The position numbers and the translations under genes were made by a program. From the NCBI GenBank assembly GCA_964017145.1, contig OZ024848.1, positions 446,501-510,500 of the forward strand: a DNA stretch of 64,000 bases, in the 5' to 3' direction. The notes beneath the pieces were generated by a model. That model worked only from the letters and a program-made list of their open reading frames with translations. It was not told where the DNA came from and made no database searches. The stretch comes from Agrocybe praecox. Lineage: Eukaryota > Basidiomycota > Agaricomycetes > Agaricales > Agrocybaceae. The first letter of the stretch is position 1, and each line of letters opens with the position of its first letter. This document shows, piece after piece, positions 36,024-48,299 of the stretch.

Positions 36024-39000
36024 TAGTCTTGCTTTTTCTACTTGCTACCAGTACCACCACCTACCCACGAACACGTTCTTTTCATTAACGCCACCTGACA
36101 TGCCCACGCTCCTTGTTAGATGCTCTATCTTGTTTTTTCTCTTAAATGTCTTCCAATATGTATTGTAATCATACCAACACAATCTAATTTAATGGAATAA
36201 TACAGACGGACAGTCCAACCTTGTTTTGTTATCTCTGTTCCCATTCTTTCTCCTCCCTTGCGTTCTAGATGCGTCTTGGCAGACTTGTTTCTCATCTAGG
36301 TAAACCTCTGGTAAGCCTTCTGCGTCATTATGATACCAAAGCCGATAGTTAGCAACTTGATGCTGTGCAATAGACGACAACTGTTGATCAGATGTAGGAA
36401 CACCGAAAAGTGTATGGGATCAGGACCTATATCGCAATTATGAGTCCCAAATCGGTTTAGTTCCGTGATATAGTGGGTTTTCTCGCTAAAGTAGCGTCCT
36501 TCCGTTTTGTCAACGTTAGAAGTCCCATCAATCTGCATATGGAAGAATCACCGGTTCGTTTTTTTTTCCAAGCCATCACATATGGATTTCAACATCGTTT
36601 CATCGTTTCAGTGATAACAAGTGCTATACTATATGTCTTTCACAAGATGAGATTTAATGACTGGCGATTTAGGTCATCGTGCTAGCCTCTATTAGTGTCA
36701 CCTCGGTGTCGATACGATCCTGATGTCAGAGTGCGCCGGTCATACGCATGCAGAAGTTTTCATTCCCGAGATAAGGGACATTTTGCTGACTGGCGCTGTT
36801 TAAAAATCGGCGACATAACTTTTTTCCTTCCTTCTTGTTCGATTTTTTCTCACACATATATCGGAAAAAACTCACGGAACTCGGGAGCCGGACTCAACGT
36901 GATGAAGAATATGAAATTGCTGTCGACCTGTCAACAAAGCAGACCAGATGCAATATTCTGACCCCCATCAAATTAGATTGCTGGAGCTTGCAGCCCTGAG
37001 GCTTGATCAATGATTATTCATGCATGTTCATGTATCCAAGTTATTTACTCCTCCCCGTGTTTTTTTCCTTGTGTAGAGATTTATTGTGGTGAAATATTTG
37101 TTATGTGCTTGGAACGGGTGTTTATCGGGTAGTTCGTAAGGATTGCGCGGAAATCCCAATCCCGATGATCGCACTCTTCGGATTCCCTCCTCGCTTAAAA
37201 TCACCCCAAAGCAGAGTTATTTGTGCGCCCGCTAAGGTGTGTCCCGACGCGCTTCGTAGGAATTTAGAAAGCGGTTCATCGTTACGGTATCGGAGGAAGC
37301 TATGCTCATCCCAACAAATGCACTGTAACAATTCCTTACATAGCTCAGCGCTTGTTACTGTGCTTCGGCGACTATATTTAGCAGTTTCCCCATACCTATT
37401 TTGAGAACAACGTCGAGTCAAACCTAACTAAACCCTGTCAAGTTCACCTCGAGATGTGATATATTTGTGTAGCCAAGGGATTATTTTGAGCAACGCCGCA
37501 ACGAAAACAAGGGAAAACCTGTACACTGCCTCCATAATAAGTATCGAGGTGAGGGTAGTACGCTCTGGATGCGCTACGACTCGGAGCCTGTGTCTCCTCT
37601 GTCGCGCTCGTACACTGAGTGCAATTAAAGACAACAATGATTCAACTTAGATTGATTACCTCGCAGCGTGATTCCTTACGTGATGTATATATGGGTTGAC
37701 ATTGTTGGCTGCGAACAGCATGTAACCTAGCCATACGACTTAGCATATGTCGAATAGACTCTCTATAGTATACCGCATGGCAAAAATCCTTTTGCTTCAC
37801 AACGCGCAGGGCCTCATCGGATAGCGTAGCTTTTAAAACCGGTCTGAAGGGGCGTGCGCAGACAGTGCCCACGATGAGCTAGTGGTGTGTGTATGATCTT
37901 AATATAATTGTATTTATATCTGGGCTGGGCTGAATAAATGCTGGGCACGCCGCGGCATGCGCCATGACTACATTCATAAGTAATGGTCACTTCCTAAACA
38001 TATAACAAGATTGTAATTTTGACTGTCGTTATCATGGGTGGCGTATGCTATTAATAGCCACTATAAATATATAAGTACTGGACTTGAGTACTTGCAGTAG
38101 ATTCAGAACTCAAAAGCAAGCAAAATGGTAAATCCTAACGACGTTAATAAGGAGCCTCGACGATGAACACGGACAGCTTAGCACTTACACTCCGCGTACA
38201 CACATGTCACGGTAAAACCTCAGTAAGATTGTCAGAGACGGTACTCATATTACCCGGATAATAATAATACATCAGTTCAATGAACACATGATCTGGCACG
38301 CCCACCTAACTTTCATGATAAGATGCTGATAATGTAGCAAGCGCTCATGTTTGTTATCAAGAATACTTTAGCGCCTGAACCGCCCATCATATGACTCCCG
38401 TAGGATGCTTCTTTCTATGCCTAGTGCCCGGCAAAGAATCACTGAACGGACCGGATGTCAAAAGTGGCAAGCATGAGTGCTTCTAAAGATCCAAAAAAAA
38501 GTCTTTTGATTTCCCATCGAAAGGCACCGTCACGGACCCACAACCATAAGTGAGTGCTCCATACTTAATCATTGATAGAAAGAATGTGCGAAGTACATAG
38601 ATCCTTCCAGCCTTCACCGTCGGCGGATCGAAACCACTGTGGAGGGTTAGGACAGCGCTTAAGCACCCGTGAGAGGGAACAGTCTATTTATAGTCATTGT
38701 TCCTTCACAACGATTTGTTCTCGTCAGTACTTCGATACAATTTTGGAAAGAAAAAGAATACGAATGCGAGTGATTAGAGTCAAATAGTGTTATCAATGAG
38801 AATATACCGTTATTTCGGACCTCTTATGGGTTTACTTGGATTCATGGCCTTATGATAGTCCAACGACTGTATACGAGCTCGAGGAGATCTCAGTGCTGTT
38901 GGGCGCGGCTGCCGGGCGGTGACGGTGCCGTTCCAGCCTTGGGTTTTGGGTCCTTACGAAATAGGCCAAGACGTTTTTGGAAAGTCGACAAATGGAGGTT

Positions 39001-39752
39001 TGATCTTCCCCTTCTCCCCACTCTAGTGATCAGGGAAGAGAGAGGTACGAAACAGAAAATTAGTGTCCGAGGCGAATAAAATTCCGTTATCCTTCTTTGG
39101 GTCTATGACGAGGTAAATTTCTCGTGGCTGTAAGCAGCGCACAAGGCAAACGTAACCGTCCGAGGAGATGGTGCGTAATGTATGTAAAACGAGCCAGTAA
39201 AGGGCTTTCGTAACTGAGGTGGCCGTCGGGATTCTGCGAGCACAAAAACCGGGTGGCAGGTGGCGATGCAAGTTACAAGTTGCAACTCTGGCCTGGAGCG
39301 GCGGCAGCCAGATGGTTCACACAGATTTCAGATTTTAAATAAATAAAAATGGATTTTGGGGGCAAAATTTAGAAATAGAAAGATGTTGGGATGGATTACC
39401 AGATATCGCTGGGTTCTTGAATCCAAGTACATACATACATATGTATAGTATATCAATGAACCTTCACCGATGCCGAAGTAAAGAGGAAAAATGATGAACA
39501 ATTAGAGCAAGCAGCAGGCAGGAGATACACGCGGTTGAAAAAGTCAAAATTATACTTCTCTCACAGGCTCTCGCTAGAATTAAAATGAGCGTCCTAGAGC
39601 TGGAGTCTAGGTCACGGAGCAATGGTGCACCTTCAGATTTGATAAGAGGAAATAATAATAACAATACACCCCAAGTAATGTGTCCCAACCCTTATTTTCT
39701 CGTTTCACCCCCCTTCCTCCACATACTCGCTCATTACAAACGAAAGATATCG
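36024..39752. other. 3.7-kb region without a supported gene
   Basis: Only short frames. A TATA-like CTATAAATAT (38061-38070) precedes an ATG at 38125 in a good context (GCAAAATGG). That frame ends after 13 codons (stop 38164-38166), so it may be a short RNA or an upstream exon. Nothing else could be assigned. Confidence 0.5.
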
Positions 39753-39837
39753 TGCCCCGTGGCTTAGTTGGTTACGGCGTCCGACTGTTATTTCAGAAGA
39801 CATCGGAAGATCGAGAGTTCAAGTCTCTCCGGGGCAG
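39753..39837 (+). tRNA. tRNA-Asn (GTT) with 11-nt intron
   Basis: The cloverleaf folds fully. The acceptor stem is TGCCCCG/CGGGGCA (7 of 7 pairs). The D arm is GGCTTAGTTGGTTACGGC, and the anticodon stem is TCCGA/TCGGA around loop CTGTTA...A. The T arm is GAGAG-TTCAAGT-CTCTC. The anticodon is GTT, and the layout agrees with the budding-yeast tRNA-Asn as I recall it. An 11-nt intron (39791-39801) sits one base 3' of the anticodon, the canonical position. T-runs a few bases downstream (from about 39844) can terminate RNA polymerase III. Confidence 0.9.
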
Positions 39838-40643
39838 GGAATTCTTTTGTTTTTGGGAATTCGAAATTGTCTTATACTTCCTCGTATATGGCTCGATACA
39901 AGCGCCGCAGTGTCATGCGGCGCCCGCTTTGACTTGGCGGAAGCAAATGTATGGCAGTTGGCTAGGGAGTACGAGGGCAGTACGACGTAAGTATCTACTG
40001 TCAGTATTTTTTATTGAAAACATTACATGCTACCAACCTTCTAGGTATTGGTCTGTATCCATAAGTCGTTTCCCCGATGACCCTTTGGAATTCCTGGCGA
40101 ATGGAAACACCTGAAGGAAAATATCTTCGAAAACAGGCCTTTGACCCATTTCCACCACGAATAGCGCCGAGAATCAGACGAAACAGATTTTTTAGCCTTG
40201 AACGCTATGTATGGGCGCCCGGTTTGTTGGGTTTCGCCCTTTATATATAGAGTAGGGTCTGAGAAACATGGGAATTCATGGGGTCATGATCATGAGGTCT
40301 TTCAATCGACTCAATATAGGCAGGCCTCCCTTTGCCTTGCAAAACTGATCGGCAGCTCTTAATGGCAAAAAACGGGAAAACCACGAACCCATACTAATCA
40401 ATACACACACGTCGTATAACAAACAACACAGGTCATTCTGGCAAAAAAAAACTCGATAGCATTTGGAAATATAATGTTTAGAAGGAAAAGAAAAAATATA
40501 TAAACAATACAAAGGGCCTTAATAATCCAATGGGTGGATGTAAGTAGTACCAACAAGAGGTGCGAATAAAAAGGAGGAAGAAGAGGAAGAGAATAAGGAG
40601 AGTAGGGTATACCAGTAAAAAGCCAAATGATACGAGGGATCAT
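39838..40643. other. intergenic between tRNA-Asn and Set1 gene
   Basis: Contains an 8-bp stem hairpin (GCGCCGCA/TGCGGCGC, 39902-39923) just after the tRNA gene. The rest is the 3' flank of Set1. No gene seen. Confidence 0.5.
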
Positions 40644-43600
40644 CTAGTTCAAGAATCCGCGACATTTCGCAGAGCCACACAGACATGGGATCTTGTCCTG
40701 CTCGAATGGGAAGTGATAATCTGTAACGGACGTACAGCCAGGTCAGAACACGAAAAGCACAGAAGAAGACAAAGGATGTCGTTATACAAAAACGTACCGT
40801 AGGTAATCTCGTCACCAAGCTCAATATCCTGCTTCGCGTAAATGACGATCTTTTTCTCGCCGCTGATCGTGATGATTTTGGCGGTGCAGTTGGGGTCGCA
40901 AGAGTGGTTGATTAGACGACTATGAGCAGGATGGGTGGTGGTGAGTGTTACCAAAGAGATGACGAAATAAAATATAAGCAACGTACCCAAGGTTCCCCTT
41001 CTTGGTCGCATCCACCACGAGGTCCTCGTCGATTCGGAAGAGGTAGCTGCTCCCAATTCCCTGGCGCTCATATGCCTTCTCGCGCTTATCCGCAACCTGT
41101 GCCCTAATAACCTCCCCAACGTACTCGATCACCATCTCTCCGCGCGAGATCTTCTCCATGGCGTACAAGCCCCAGTCGTGGATCGGCGAGCGCGCGAAGC
41201 GCAGGTGCTTCTTCCGGGTCTGCAGCTGATTGAACTTGAACGAGAGCTCGTTGGCCGTCGTCGTCTCGCCCTTGGATAGTGCGACTGCTCGCTGGACTTG
41301 GTTGAGCTCGTCGAGACCTTGCGCGCGGCGTCGGGCGTTGGCACGGTTGGACCGGGAGGATTGGACGTGTTGCACGGGGGCTGGCTCGTCTACGATCGAA
41401 GCTGCAGCACCACCAGCACCAGCGTTGGCGGCGGTACGCGCTTGGTACTGCGCGACGTACGCTGCCTTTTCTGCGAAAGTGATCTTGTAGTACCCTTCCG
41501 TCCTTGCACTGCCTGTAACATGCTTGTGGAAAGACGGCACATCCGGTGCAGCTGAAGACGATGGCGGTGCTTCGTCTTTTTCTTTAACGAGTGACGATTC
41601 TTTACTAGACAGAGCAAGCTTGGCGAAATACAAGTCCTCATCGTCATCACAGAGACCCAAACCTGGTTCTGGCTCCGGTTCTGGCTCGGGTGGTGGTGGT
41701 GGCGGCGTCGTTGCAGTAGGCTTCTTGCGGCGTTGTTTCGTTTGAGCGACAGGCGAAGGCGACCGAGAAGGCGACACCTCCTCCTCCTCCACCGCAGAAG
41801 AACCCAGCCGAAGTTGAGTAATGGCAGGCGACTCAAACATCTCAGATTCACCCAGGATGACTTCTTCCACTACACTCTCTTCATCATCTTTATCTTTAAC
41901 AGATGGATAAGGTCCTTTCTTCGTTTTTGTCGCCTTTGTCTTCGCCTTTGTCGCCGTCGTCGCAGTACTCTTCTTAGTCGATTTCTTGCCACCTTTGACC
42001 TTTACTACTGCCTCCAAATCCACCTTTTGTTTCTTCTTGACAGGCTGCTCTTCTTCCTCTTCCTCCTCCTCTTCGTCATCCGGAGAGACCGATCGTTTAC
42101 GCGTTGTTGTCGTTGTGTCAATGGTAGCGAGATGAGCCAAATGGTCCTCGTCTTCCTCCTCCGATTCGATATCATCCTGATCGACAATCCTCTTCCTCAT
42201 CGGCGCTTTCTTGATTACCACCGAATCCACCTTTCTCTTCTTTTTCGGCCTCTCAACTTCTTCCTCCTCCTCCTCTTCGTCGCCCTTCTCCTTCACCTCT
42301 TCCTCTTCTTCCTCCTCCTCCAACTGCCGTTCCTGCTCCTTCGGTTTTTCCTGCTCAACTTCAACCTCGACAACAGGCTTGGCCACCTTCCTCTTAAACG
42401 AAAGCCCCTTCAAATTAAGCCCCTTCCTCTCCGTTGGCTTGCGTTCCTTTCCCAACATCGATGTCCGCTTCCCCACCTCCTCCATACACACCCGCTTCAA
42501 ATCCTGCACCACCAGCCGTTCCGAGATGTCCTTCTCTAGGAGGGCCCTTAGCTCGCTCAAGATCATTTTCTGTGCATGTTCGACCAGCTCAGCGTCGTCC
42601 CAAGTCGTTTTGGTCACTGGTTCGTGGTACACCGGTGGAGGATGCACGGTAAGCGTTACGGATTGGAAATTGAGTGTCTTGCCTGCGAAGACGGTCGTCG
42701 CACGGTGTGCGGGTCCAGCTTTGGGGAACGTAATGTATATCCCGGTGTGGTCGCGTAGGATCTGGTGGTGTAAATTTTTTGTTAGTTCATAAGTCATTAC
42801 CAGAACATAGAAAGACAATATATTTATTTATTGCAATTTATTTTTGCGCTTTTTTGTATTTTTACGCACCTTATCAATTGCGAACCCCTCAAAGAACTGC
42901 ACGACACTCTCATCCGGGACCGAGGATAACTGAATACTACCTTGCATCTTGACATGGTCGAACCCGTTCTTCGCGAGCTCTCTCAGCGTGTCCTGACGCT
43001 CCTTCTCCTTGTCCGCGATCGATTTGGGTGCGCTCAGCATATTCCTACTTCCTCCACTTCCGCCTAACCCATTTCCAGGATGATGTTCATCTCGTCCACC
43101 CCGAGAAGGCGACGGCGAGCGTGACATACGCAGAGGGGTAGCTTGATACGCGTTGTACCGCACCACAGGCATCCTACCGCGCGGCAGCGAAGGTGCCATC
43201 GGTTTGGTGCTCTTCGTGATATTGCTACTAGGCTGCTGCGATGGTTGAGAAGACGACGCCGATGATAACCCACGGTTCCTCTCCGCCTCCGCACGCGCCT
43301 TCAACAACGTATCATTGATCCTATTATTATGCGCAGGTATCACTTTCGCTGGGAGGTCCACATGGGGCGCCGGTCGAGGAGGGAGGTGGTGGTCGATTCG
43401 TGAGGGTAACTTCGGATGATGGAGGTTATTAGGACCGCTAGGTCCTTTCCCGTTATGAGTATTGCTGGAATTATTGAACGAAGCTGGGCTCTGAACGCCC
43501 GCACTACCGCTCATGCTCATCGGCGTCCCGGAATTACTCATCGGCGTCGCGCTCAACATCCCATTCTGCATCGACATCATCCCATTCGTCCCAGCACCCC

Positions 43601-46560
43601 CAGGTCCAAGTACGGGTCCCTTCCTCTTCGCCTCCCTCTCTCTCCGTCTCCTTTCTTCCAACTCCTTCAAAACCGCCTTCAAACGCTTCCCATCACCATC
43701 AAAAACGACTTTCCATTCCTCCACTCCTCCTTTATCTTCCCCTGCACCAGCACCTCCTCCGACAGCAGCCTTCCCTGTCGAAACAATACTCCCAGCACCC
43801 ATACCCATAATGCCGCCCCTGCGCCCATGCTCTTTCTCGAGACACCTGCGCGCCTCCTCGTGGCTCGCATACCCAACGCGTACCATGCCTAGCGCACTCC
43901 CATTGTGCGGATCGATCTGTGCCTCGAACAATGTGACGTGCCCGTATTGAGTAAAGTGGCGCCTCAGCACGGGGTTTGGCGTCAGTGGTGAGATGTTGGT
44001 TATTAAGATCGAGGAGGGGGGTGGAGGCCCGGTCGAGTTTTCGTCGTACTGTTGTTATTGTTGATGTTGATGTATGGATAGGAAGGTAAATATAGAGTGA
44101 TAAAAATGAAAATGAGGATGTCAGCGATGAATCGAATATATAAAAAGCGGAAAAAGGGAGACGAAGAAAAAGAAGGAAACACTCTTACTAACCTCATACC
44201 GAACCTCAATAAACTCATTTCTCGCAGACCTAACCACCGTCGGGCGCTTCACACTCTTGTCCCTCCTCGGATCGCGTATAACCGGTTCTTCCTCCCTTGT
44301 AACCTTGCTTTCTTCACCAACATCTATATCTATATAGCTGCCTCCCTCTGCATCCTTATCCTTCCACTCATTCGCATCTCCTGCACCAAGCCCACTATTA
44401 CTATCACTGACAACTTCCCCCTCGAAACGCATCAAGATCTCCTTGCCCTTTCCCTTTCCCTTGATGCGCTCGCTTCCGCCCTCTGCCTGTCCTGCATGAC
44501 GGCGCACAAGCTCAATCAGGGCTTTATAATACACCGGAGAGCGCGTATTTGGGTACGCATGTGCATTCTGCGCTATTATCGCGTGTGGGGGAAGAGCTGG
44601 GGTCGGGGTTGTTGATGATGATGCATAGGATGATGACGACGCATAAGATGCATAAGATGCAGCAGCGGTAAAAGAGTCCACTGCAGGGTCGTATAACACC
44701 TTGTAGGAACGTACGTTGGGAGGGTATGCGTCTGGTGCGGGCGGCCAGGAGGGGATGATGAATGCCGGTGCTGGTTCGGGCGCTTGTATGGGCGCTTGCA
44801 CAGGTTCTGGCGCTGGCGTTTGCACGCGTTCTGATTCCGATTCCAGTGCAGGTGGGAATTCCGCTGTAGGTTTAGGGGGTAGACCTTGCCCTTGAAATTG
44901 ACCATGTCCATGTCCGTACCCTTGCCCTTGTCCTCGTTCATCTCGCCCTCTTTCCCATCCTCTTTCCCTTTCCCATCCACGTTCTCGTTCTCGCCCCCGG
45001 TCCCACCCTCTTTCCCTTTCTCGCTGCTCCCAATCTCGCCCACGACCCCGGTCCCACCCCCGTTCGCGCTCTCGTTCTCGTTCGCCACGCTCCGTGTCAA
45101 AAGTGGACTTCCCTTCTCTCTCTCTATTACCGGAATACGATTGTGAATGTATATATGAGGACGAATACGAGGAAGCCGAAGTCGACATCCGAGCCCCAGG
45201 GCTTCTCGAACGTGAACGCGCAGGAGGTAACGGAGAACTACGCCTGCGTGACATCTCTGTCGCTAAAACATGATGATCCCTCTGACGAGGAGAAGGAGGC
45301 ACGATCACAACAGACGACGCCGATCCTGACCGTTCTCGTTGTTGACTATCACGTCCATCGTCTACTTTAAAATGAGGAATAGGAGGAGAAAGACGCGATG
45401 GCTGTTCTGACGCCGACAATGGTACGCGTATTTCAAGATCCGGTGATGATGGTGGTAATGGTGATAATGCACGAGATGAAGGAGACGTTGGTGGTGGTGG
45501 TAAAGGCGGCGGCGGTAAATTTGGAGGTGCAGGTGCAGGTGGCGGTAATGATTCTGGAGGTGGCGGAGGTGGAGGTGGTGGAAAAGGAGGAGGTGGAGGT
45601 GGTGGAGAGCGAGGATGAGGAGGATATGATTCTAAAGGTGGAGGTGGAGGTAATGCCGGCTCAGGTTCTGTCGTAGGTGGTGGTGGTGGAGGAGAAGATG
45701 GTGGCGGAGGTAATGAAGGAGGTGGAGGAGGTGGAGGTTGTGTAGTTGGCGGTGGAGGGGGCGGAGGCGGAGGATCATAATTTGGCGGTGGTGGTGGTGG
45801 AGGAGAATTCGGCTGTGGTGGACGATTGAGTTTATTGGACTGGATGGCGATATGTACTGACGGCCTATCCTGCCTGAGCTCGCCGGGGCGCTCGCTTGTC
45901 TGCTGTGGCGTCGTCGTCGACAACAACAACGACGAGGACGGCGGAGGCGTCGGTGGCGATGGTGAAGGCGAAGGCGGACGAGGTGCTGCTGATGACTTCG
46001 TACTAGATTCTGAATGTAAATGATTCTGACCATGCCAGCCCTGTCCGTTCTGATCAAGGTAAGTAAGAAGCGCCAAAAGATAAAATAAAGTAAAGTAAAT
46101 AAGAGATCCGCACGCCCAATACAAAAAAAAAAGAATGACTTACTTTCGGTCCCAAATCTCGATTTTTGCCTTTTGCCATGACTTGATTATGTCTACTGTA
46201 TGGCATGGCAGAAGAATTCGAAGAAGAAGAGGAAAATCCATTCGTCGAGTGGCCATTCGCAAGATGCTTGGGTCCTGGGGGTACCAGCCTTGAATGATGA
46301 TTGCTGTTCTGCAAACTGCGAGGCCCCGTCGGTGGTGTGGCACCTATCCTGCTCGTCGGATTCGTAGAATGTGAGGTACTAGCTGACGACGACGATGGAC
46401 CCCTCGTCGTCGACGCCAGTGGATGATTCAAGGTCGACGACGACGGTGGGTGTTGTGTCATCGTTGACATCGACGAAGACGAAGCATGGCTGGCGGATGC
46501 ACCCGGCTGTGAGCTCAAGAGGAGGGCTCGCGGGCCCTTTGGGGGTGCCTTTCCCGACAT
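40644..46560 (-). CDS. SET1: Set1 histone H3 lysine-4 methyltransferase (COMPASS subunit)
   Basis: Six exons (46144-46560, 44193-46049, 42870-44048, 40987-42761, 40798-40919, 40644-40720) give exactly 1808 residues. The N-terminal 700 are low complexity: a Ser/Pro region, long proline runs (about 170-345) and an Arg/Glu/Gly-rich stretch with repeated [14 protein letters not shown] units (about 470-550). Then come an RRM (about 770-840, [21 protein letters not shown]), a second RRM-like SET-associated domain ([24 protein letters not shown]), an acidic/basic linker, N-SET ([27 protein letters not shown]), the SET domain (about 1665-1790: [43 protein letters not shown]) and post-SET Cys residues ([13 protein letters not shown]). 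It transfers methyl groups from S-adenosylmethionine to H3K4 in the COMPASS complex, marking active promoters. The catalytic core is intact. Confidence 0.95.
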
Positions 46561-48299
46561 CTACTAGCGTAGCGCGCCTAAAAAAGAGGAAATGGAGATC
46601 GTGGAGGAGGGGAAAGAGTTGAAAAGAACGACGGACAGGCGCGCGTGGCATGCACTCAGCGTCGACCAAACAACGACCACCAAACATCTCTCACATCATC
46701 CACCACCACTGTTACTTTCTTCTTACTGACTCTTTTTCATTGTCTTCCTATATAAAAACTAATATCTACTCTAAGTTCTTCCGGAAAATACCCTGAGCTT
46801 GTTTTGGATATCTATCACTGTGAGAGTCACGTTCAACTCTCAACTCAGGCCGATTGACAACACAGTCAACCATCAACGAGGACGAGAATTGGATGGATGG
46901 ATTGTACGGATGGATGGATTAGGCGTACCTCTGACTGGCCCAAGTTTTATCGTCTCATTTAGATTGAACAAAAACGAGGCTGCAGCATGGCAAGGGTTGA
47001 GCTCGAATGTTTTGGATCGGATGCTCAGGAATCGATTTGTCTTTTGTCTTTGATATCCAAGCTCAACATCCCAGGACCTCAGATTCAGATCCAACAACAC
47101 GGACGTCACCCACTTAGGATTTCGAACTGAATACAAAACACTTACTCCGAACGAAGAAGCGCACAACGGGGACGTAGCATAATCTAGCAACCCAGCTTAC
47201 CAAACGACAACGACTCGGAGTCCAATCATCAAACACGACTTGGCATCCCTACTTCTCTCTGAGTGGCGCAGGAACCGACTCCTACAGTGGCAATGTATCC
47301 AGTTGATACGTCCTTGACCCTTCATGTCGGGGTCTGCGCTGCATTGCGCATATTAGGACAGCGATTGGTTTGCAGAGTCCATACAAAAAAGCACGCATAA
47401 ATGTGCGCCCCCAACAGTCCCAGTGAAGGCTTGACCCTAAAATTCGATGATTTTTGAACTTGACTGAACTTCGAAGGATCTAGCTTCAAAAAGACCCCCC
47501 CCCCCCTTTTTTTTTTGATGGCGTTGCATACGACTCAAATCCTATCAGTGTCCTATGGGCCCTTTCAAAGCATTTGTTTCTCTGATTAGTGGATGGGAGC
47601 GAGCGCTTGGGAGATCACGGCTGTTATTGGGGATGATAGGAGGCAGTAAATCTCTGGGTACTAGCTATTCTTGAACCCAAGACTTCAACTTTCGTCGCTT
47701 CCTACCGTTCGACAGCGTTGACTCTGTCCAGATAACGCACTTGGGTGCCCAATCACCATGGCACATTTGTCCGGATAGCAAACCTAGCCAGAGTGGCCAA
47801 AATGACCCATTTGTCCGGATTCTGACCTAGCTTTTCACGAAAAAAAAACCCCCCGGATTCCGATGAGGGCGTCTCTACTATTGTCGGGGGTCCTCAAAAA
47901 CCATGCGAGCTAGAAAGAGGATAGTATGTACAAGATCTCTGTAGAATCGATATCGCAGTAGGCACAGCACAACACGACCGCACCACATGGTAGTGGATGA
48001 CAAGGCTAGCAACAAGAAATATCTACTATGAAATACTTCATGAATTCGAAACTGCCGATTAGCGCTCAAGTGAGGCAGGATGTCAGTTCGAGTAGAAGCT
48101 TATCACAACCGAAATTAGATCCTCTTTTGTTGATTTCGACTGCATTTGTCATTTTGACGCGTGTGCGTAATCTGTATGTATGTATACTAATCTACCGAGC
48201 AAATGCGCCCAACAAAAAAAAAGAGAAGAAAAAGTCGAGAAACAGCGCAGAGTAAATTTACAATCTTCAGAGGAGAAAAAAGTACAAGAAAAACACCCT
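46561..48299. other. intergenic, Set1 upstream region
   Basis: 1.7 kb with a C-run followed by a T-run at about 47497-47517 and two copies of CATTTGTCCGGAT (near 47763 and 47809). No gene seen. Confidence 0.5.

Noticed and set aside
39902..39923. Hairpin after the tRNA gene as its terminator
   Set aside because: RNA polymerase III stops at T-runs, which are already present nearer the tRNA end; the hairpin is probably incidental.
41733..42539. 268-codon plus-strand frame rich in Leu/Arg/Phe
   Set aside because: Antisense shadow of the acidic and lysine-rich linker of Set1.
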